A DNA stretch of 13,769 nucleotides from contig PRDT01000050.1 in NCBI GenBank assembly GCA_003173995.1, positions 1-13,769 of the forward strand, written 5' to 3'. Every line of letters begins with the position of its first letter. Position 1 is the first letter of the stretch. The stretch is from Candidatus Levyibacteriota bacterium (lineage in GTDB: Bacteria > Patescibacteriota > Microgenomatia > Levybacterales > UBA12049). Positions 11,559 to 13,769 of the stretch are shown piece by piece. The position numbers and the translations under genes are program-made. The notes under the pieces are model-generated. The model did not search any database. It saw nothing but the letters and a program-made list of their open reading frames with translations, and was not told the DNA's origin.

Positions 11559-12584
11559 CTAGGCAGCTGGTACATTTGGAGTACCCATCAAGAATACTGG
11601 AACACCATTAACATTCAAGATTTGATTGTGCAGATCGGCTCCATCGCCAGACTTAAGTCCATAGGTAATATGGACATCTTGTCCTTTTGATGTACCGACA
11701 GTATCTCCAAAACTATATGTGTGATGTGCATGACGAACTTGGCCATCAGGTACATATACTTCAATATAGTCAGAAGCATGTCCAGGAGTCATTGAGTCAT
11801 TGTGAACTAGCTCCCAGTCAGTCATAAGTCCTTCAGAAGGTGGCCATATAGAATTCAAAGCGGTAAATCCTGTTGTGCCTGGTCGGATATTTCGAATGGT
11901 AAGATCAGAACCGTTCGCGCTAATAGTAATTAATCCTGCTCCTGTTACTTCAGGACTATTTGGATCAATTGAAATATCAACGCTTCCTTTTGCTTGACTT
12001 AAATCAGCAGCAAGTACAATAGTACTACCTGGCTTACCATCCATGAGCTTGGTAACAACTTCAGGAACAAATCCAATAGCACCTGTCTTAGTCCCATCTT
12101 CCTTCACTTCAGGAACATATTGACCAATAGCTTTACCATTGAGTTCTGCACCGTAGATATCACTAGTTGCATATAATATTACTTTTCCACTATGGACTTC
12201 TGCTCTTGTATCAGCAATCATTGGTACATCATAAGAAACACCATTAACTTCACAAGAATCTTGATGGTCAGAAGCTACTCGACAAACATCTGGTGGATTA
12301 ACAGGGACCGGAGTTACTCCTTCACCTGGACCGGGGGTGGGGGTACCGGTACCAGTACCTGTGCCTCCGTCAGCACCTGGACCAACTTGAGTCCTTCCAC
12401 AATTACTGAGAAGGACAGGGACAAGAGCAAGAGTCAAAATAGACCCAGCTATTGTAAGTTTTCCAAATGTGCTTCTTTCTCGTGCACTCATTCCAGAAGC
12501 TCGTCGTGTAGATTTAGATGCGTCTGATCCAGACATTTGTGCGCCTGCTGCGTTATCTGGTGTATTTGTTAATCTATCTCCCAT
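11559..12584 (-). CDS. Membrane-anchored surface protein with a Thr/Gly/Pro linker, unknown function
   Basis: The product is 341 aa. A Ser/Arg-rich ~42-residue cytoplasmic tail precedes one hydrophobic segment (43-60, LTIAGSILTLALVPVLLS). Cys62 follows in LLSNCG. This resembles a lipobox but with Asn at -1, where Gly, Ala or Ser is usual, and the n-region is unusually long, so lipidation is uncertain. Residues 67-98 are a low-complexity GTGTGTGTPTPGPG linker, typical of cell-wall or surface spacing. The ~240-residue exported domain starts with two Cys (CRVASDHQDSC) and is beta-rich with no family I recognise. HAHHTYSFGDT contributes a His cluster near residue 290, which could bind metal. It has its own strong promoter and lies between the SecA-like gene and the LytM-like operon, which fits an envelope cluster. 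Confidence 0.7.
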   Translation of the reverse strand: MGDRLTNTPDNAAGAQMSGSDASKSTRRASGMSARERSTFGKLTIAGSILTLALVPVLLSNCGRTQVGPGADGGTGTGTGTPTPGPGEGVTPVPVNPPDVCRVASDHQDSCEVNGVSYDVPMIADTRAEVHSGKVILYATSDIYGAELNGKAIGQYVPEVKEDGTKTGAIGFVPEVVTKLMDGKPGSTIVLAADLSQAKGSVDISIDPNSPEVTGAGLITISANGSDLTIRNIRPGTTGFTALNSIWPPSEGLMTDWELVHNDSMTPGHASDYIEVYVPDGQVRHAHHTYSFGDTVGTSKGQDVHITYGLKSGDGADLHNQILNVNGVPVFLMGTPNVPAA

Positions 12585-12591
12585 ATGTTGA

Positions 12592-12610
12592 CTTATAGTT
12601 TGGCTATAAG
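12592..12610. promoter_or_regulatory. Inverted repeat between promoter and start codon (possible operator)
   Basis: CTTATAG-5 nt-CTATAAG is a perfect 7-bp inverted repeat in the short leader of the 341-aa gene. Its ATG-proximal arm also reads TATAAG on the minus strand, 7 nt before the ATG, so it doubles as a second, leaderless-type -10. Confidence 0.55.
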
Positions 12611-12619
12611 CAGTTATAC

Positions 12620-12648
12620 GTTATAGCACTTTCAGGTATACTTGTCAA
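12620..12648 (-). promoter_or_regulatory. Main promoter of the 341-aa surface protein gene
   Basis: Minus strand: -35 TTGACA (12643-12648), exactly 17 bp, TGc-extended -10 TATAAC (12620-12625). The start at about 12613 gives a leader of about 29 nt with no SD. Confidence 0.78.
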
Positions 12649-12650
12649 GT

Positions 12651-12866
12651 TATTGCCTAATTTTTACCCTTTTCATCTACATCATATAGTTTGTAGACGA
12701 AGAAAGTAAGCGATTGCGATAATGATGGAAAAGAGAAAAAAGAGAGAAGTAAGAAAGCTGTAATAAAACAGTATGAACAGAAGTATATTGTATCTGTTTC
12801 ACCATGTAGGTTTGTGACCCTTATTAGGTATAGTTGTTTTTGCGAAAGTTGTCAATAGGAAGTTAG
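12651..12866. other. Non-coding spacer upstream of the surface-protein promoter
   Basis: No gene is supported. It holds an imperfect hairpin CATCTACA/TGTAGACG with a 10-nt loop (about 12676-12701) and a purine-rich plus-strand stretch (12730-12762). The palindrome TTAGCTAGCTAA (12863-12874) covers the stop of the SecA-like gene. No clear terminator for that gene is visible. Confidence 0.4.
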
Positions 12867-13769
12867 CTAGCTAAGGAGTTGCTGGACTACTTTTCTTCTG
12901 ACTTGTCTTTTCAGTTCTTCAAATTCTTCTCCAGCTTGGTTGATGTACCATACATCAGGATTGACTGCCCCAAAAGCAGTTATGCCAGCTACAGGATTGG
13001 ACATAGGTTGCTTTGTCCAGCGAGTACGCTCAAGGAATTTAATTCTGCCTAATTGCTCACTCCATGCAGTATCTACTGTCTCAAAAAATATCCGTCTTTC
13101 ATCTTCTAAGACTTGTCTGGCAGCTTCTCTCTCTTGAGCCTGATTGCTTAAGAAACTACCTGTTGTTGGTATTGATGGCTTTTTTGCATCTTCACGAGCA
13201 AGTGTTCTCTCAATATAGACATCTCTCAAAATAGGTAGAAAAATCTCTCGTACTTTTCCTTCATAGAGTAATTTTCTATCTTCAGGATCAAGTTGGTCTA
13301 GGCTATAGGCAGAATAACGATTACCATTCAAGACTCTCATTACTGAGTGAAGGTATCTTTGTAAATCTACATCGATAAATTCTCGAGGTACAAGTTCGTA
13401 TATTTGCTCGAGTACATCATCTGCTAAGCTGTCTCTCTTATCAAGAGGGACAGTATCAAATCGAGATTCATAATCACGGAAAATATCATCAATAGTCATT
13501 TCAAGGAATGTATCGATGTATACATCTAGATGGTCTGCTTGAAGGATAGCCTCTCTGTCCGTATAAATAGCGTTGCGTTGCTCATTGTAGACTTGATAGC
13601 TCTCCCTCATATTTTTTCTCCCACTTGCTCCTTGACGAGCAATTATTCCTTGGCATTCACGAATACGTTCAAGAGCTGCTGCTCCTTCTATATAGTCACT
13701 TCCAAGACGGATCATTTCATCTTGTTCAAAGCCAGCGTGTTTGGTTCCCCAGGCTCTCTTATAGAGAAG
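12867..13769 (-). CDS. Divergent SecA-like preprotein translocase ATPase, C-terminal part (5' partial)
   Basis: The frame stays open past the Met at 13715 to the window edge (LLYKRAWGTKHAGFEQDE precedes it), so the gene starts outside. Three hundred residues are visible. Block GRKNMRESYQVYNEQRNAIY (about 13620-13560) aligns with the SecA long scaffold helix, 'RK-LLEYDDV-N-QR-AIY--R--LL'. The preceding IEGAAALERIRECQ fits 'IEHP-V-KAI--AQ'. Near the end, TVDTAWSEQLGRIKFLERTR followed by FGAVNPDVWYINQAGEEFEE matches the two-helix finger/scaffold end, 'D-LW-EHL--MDYLR...GY-QKDP--EY---F--F'. Several near-invariant residues are changed (EYDDV to ESYQV; HL to QL), and the Cys-rich C-tail is absent. 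It is probably a paralogue or fast-evolving SecA that drives export of surface proteins such as those encoded downstream. Motor domains are not visible here. Confidence 0.72.
   Translation of the reverse strand, partial: LLYKRAWGTKHAGFEQDEMIRLGSDYIEGAAALERIRECQGIIARQGASGRKNMRESYQVYNEQRNAIYTDREAILQADHLDVYIDTFLEMTIDDIFRDYESRFDTVPLDKRDSLADDVLEQIYELVPREFIDVDLQRYLHSVMRVLNGNRYSAYSLDQLDPEDRKLLYEGKVREIFLPILRDVYIERTLAREDAKKPSIPTTGSFLSNQAQEREAARQVLEDERRIFFETVDTAWSEQLGRIKFLERTRWTKQPMSNPVAGITAFGAVNPDVWYINQAGEEFEELKRQVRRKVVQQLLS

Noticed and set aside
12680..12800. Short hydrophobic minus-strand frame (LLFILFYYSFLTSLFFLFSI) upstream of the surface-protein gene
   Set aside because: It has no start codon in frame after the preceding stop and no promoter or SD. 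It reflects a pyrimidine-rich tract.

Overview
The window looks like part of a small-genome, AT-leaning bacterium, most plausibly a Candidate Phyla Radiation (Patescibacteria) member, perhaps Microgenomates-like. This is an inference. It rests on very tight gene packing, a near absence of Shine-Dalgarno (SD) sequences in favour of leaderless-type promoters, a very large Cys-rich secreted protein, and a divergent SecA-like protein. There is no rRNA or other taxonomic marker to settle it. Of the 13 stop codons I could read, 8 are TAA, 5 are TAG and none is TGA.

Left part (1-6594): compact single genes on alternating strands. In order they are a lyase of the fumarase/aspartase superfamily (cut by the window edge), an APH(6)-type phosphotransferase, a P-loop kinase, a membrane-anchored unknown, a Nudix hydrolase, a GNAT-like acetyltransferase, a possible GT-B protein, and a phosphoribosyltransferase-fold protein. 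Two convergent pairs interlock their stop codons by 4 bp. Most starts lie 6-7 nt after an extended -10 box, so the A of ATG is about the +1 base.

Middle part (6595-8400): a minus-strand tRNA/ribosomal-protein cluster ordered Thr(UGU)-Tyr(GUA)-Thr(GGU)-rpmG-Trp(CCA). It recalls the tRNA-tufB/rpmG-secE neighbourhood of other bacteria. Interleaved are at least four small repeat elements, each sitting in a broken copy of a neighbouring tRNA: the 3' end of tRNA-Trp twice, the T-arm of tRNA-Tyr, and the D-loop of tRNA-Thr. Just upstream lies an unidentified structured RNA of about 330 nt with its own promoter, a closing long-range helix and an intrinsic terminator.

Right part (8411-13769), all minus strand: an envelope/secretion region. 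The C-terminal part of a SecA-like ATPase is followed by a membrane-anchored 341-aa surface protein. Then comes a two-gene operon of a degenerate LytM/M23-fold membrane protein and an 819-aa secreted, Cys-rich, SdrD_B-like repeat protein.

The most unusual items are the tRNA-nested repeat family, the unidentified structured RNA, the consistent leaderless promoter geometry, and the divergent SecA.
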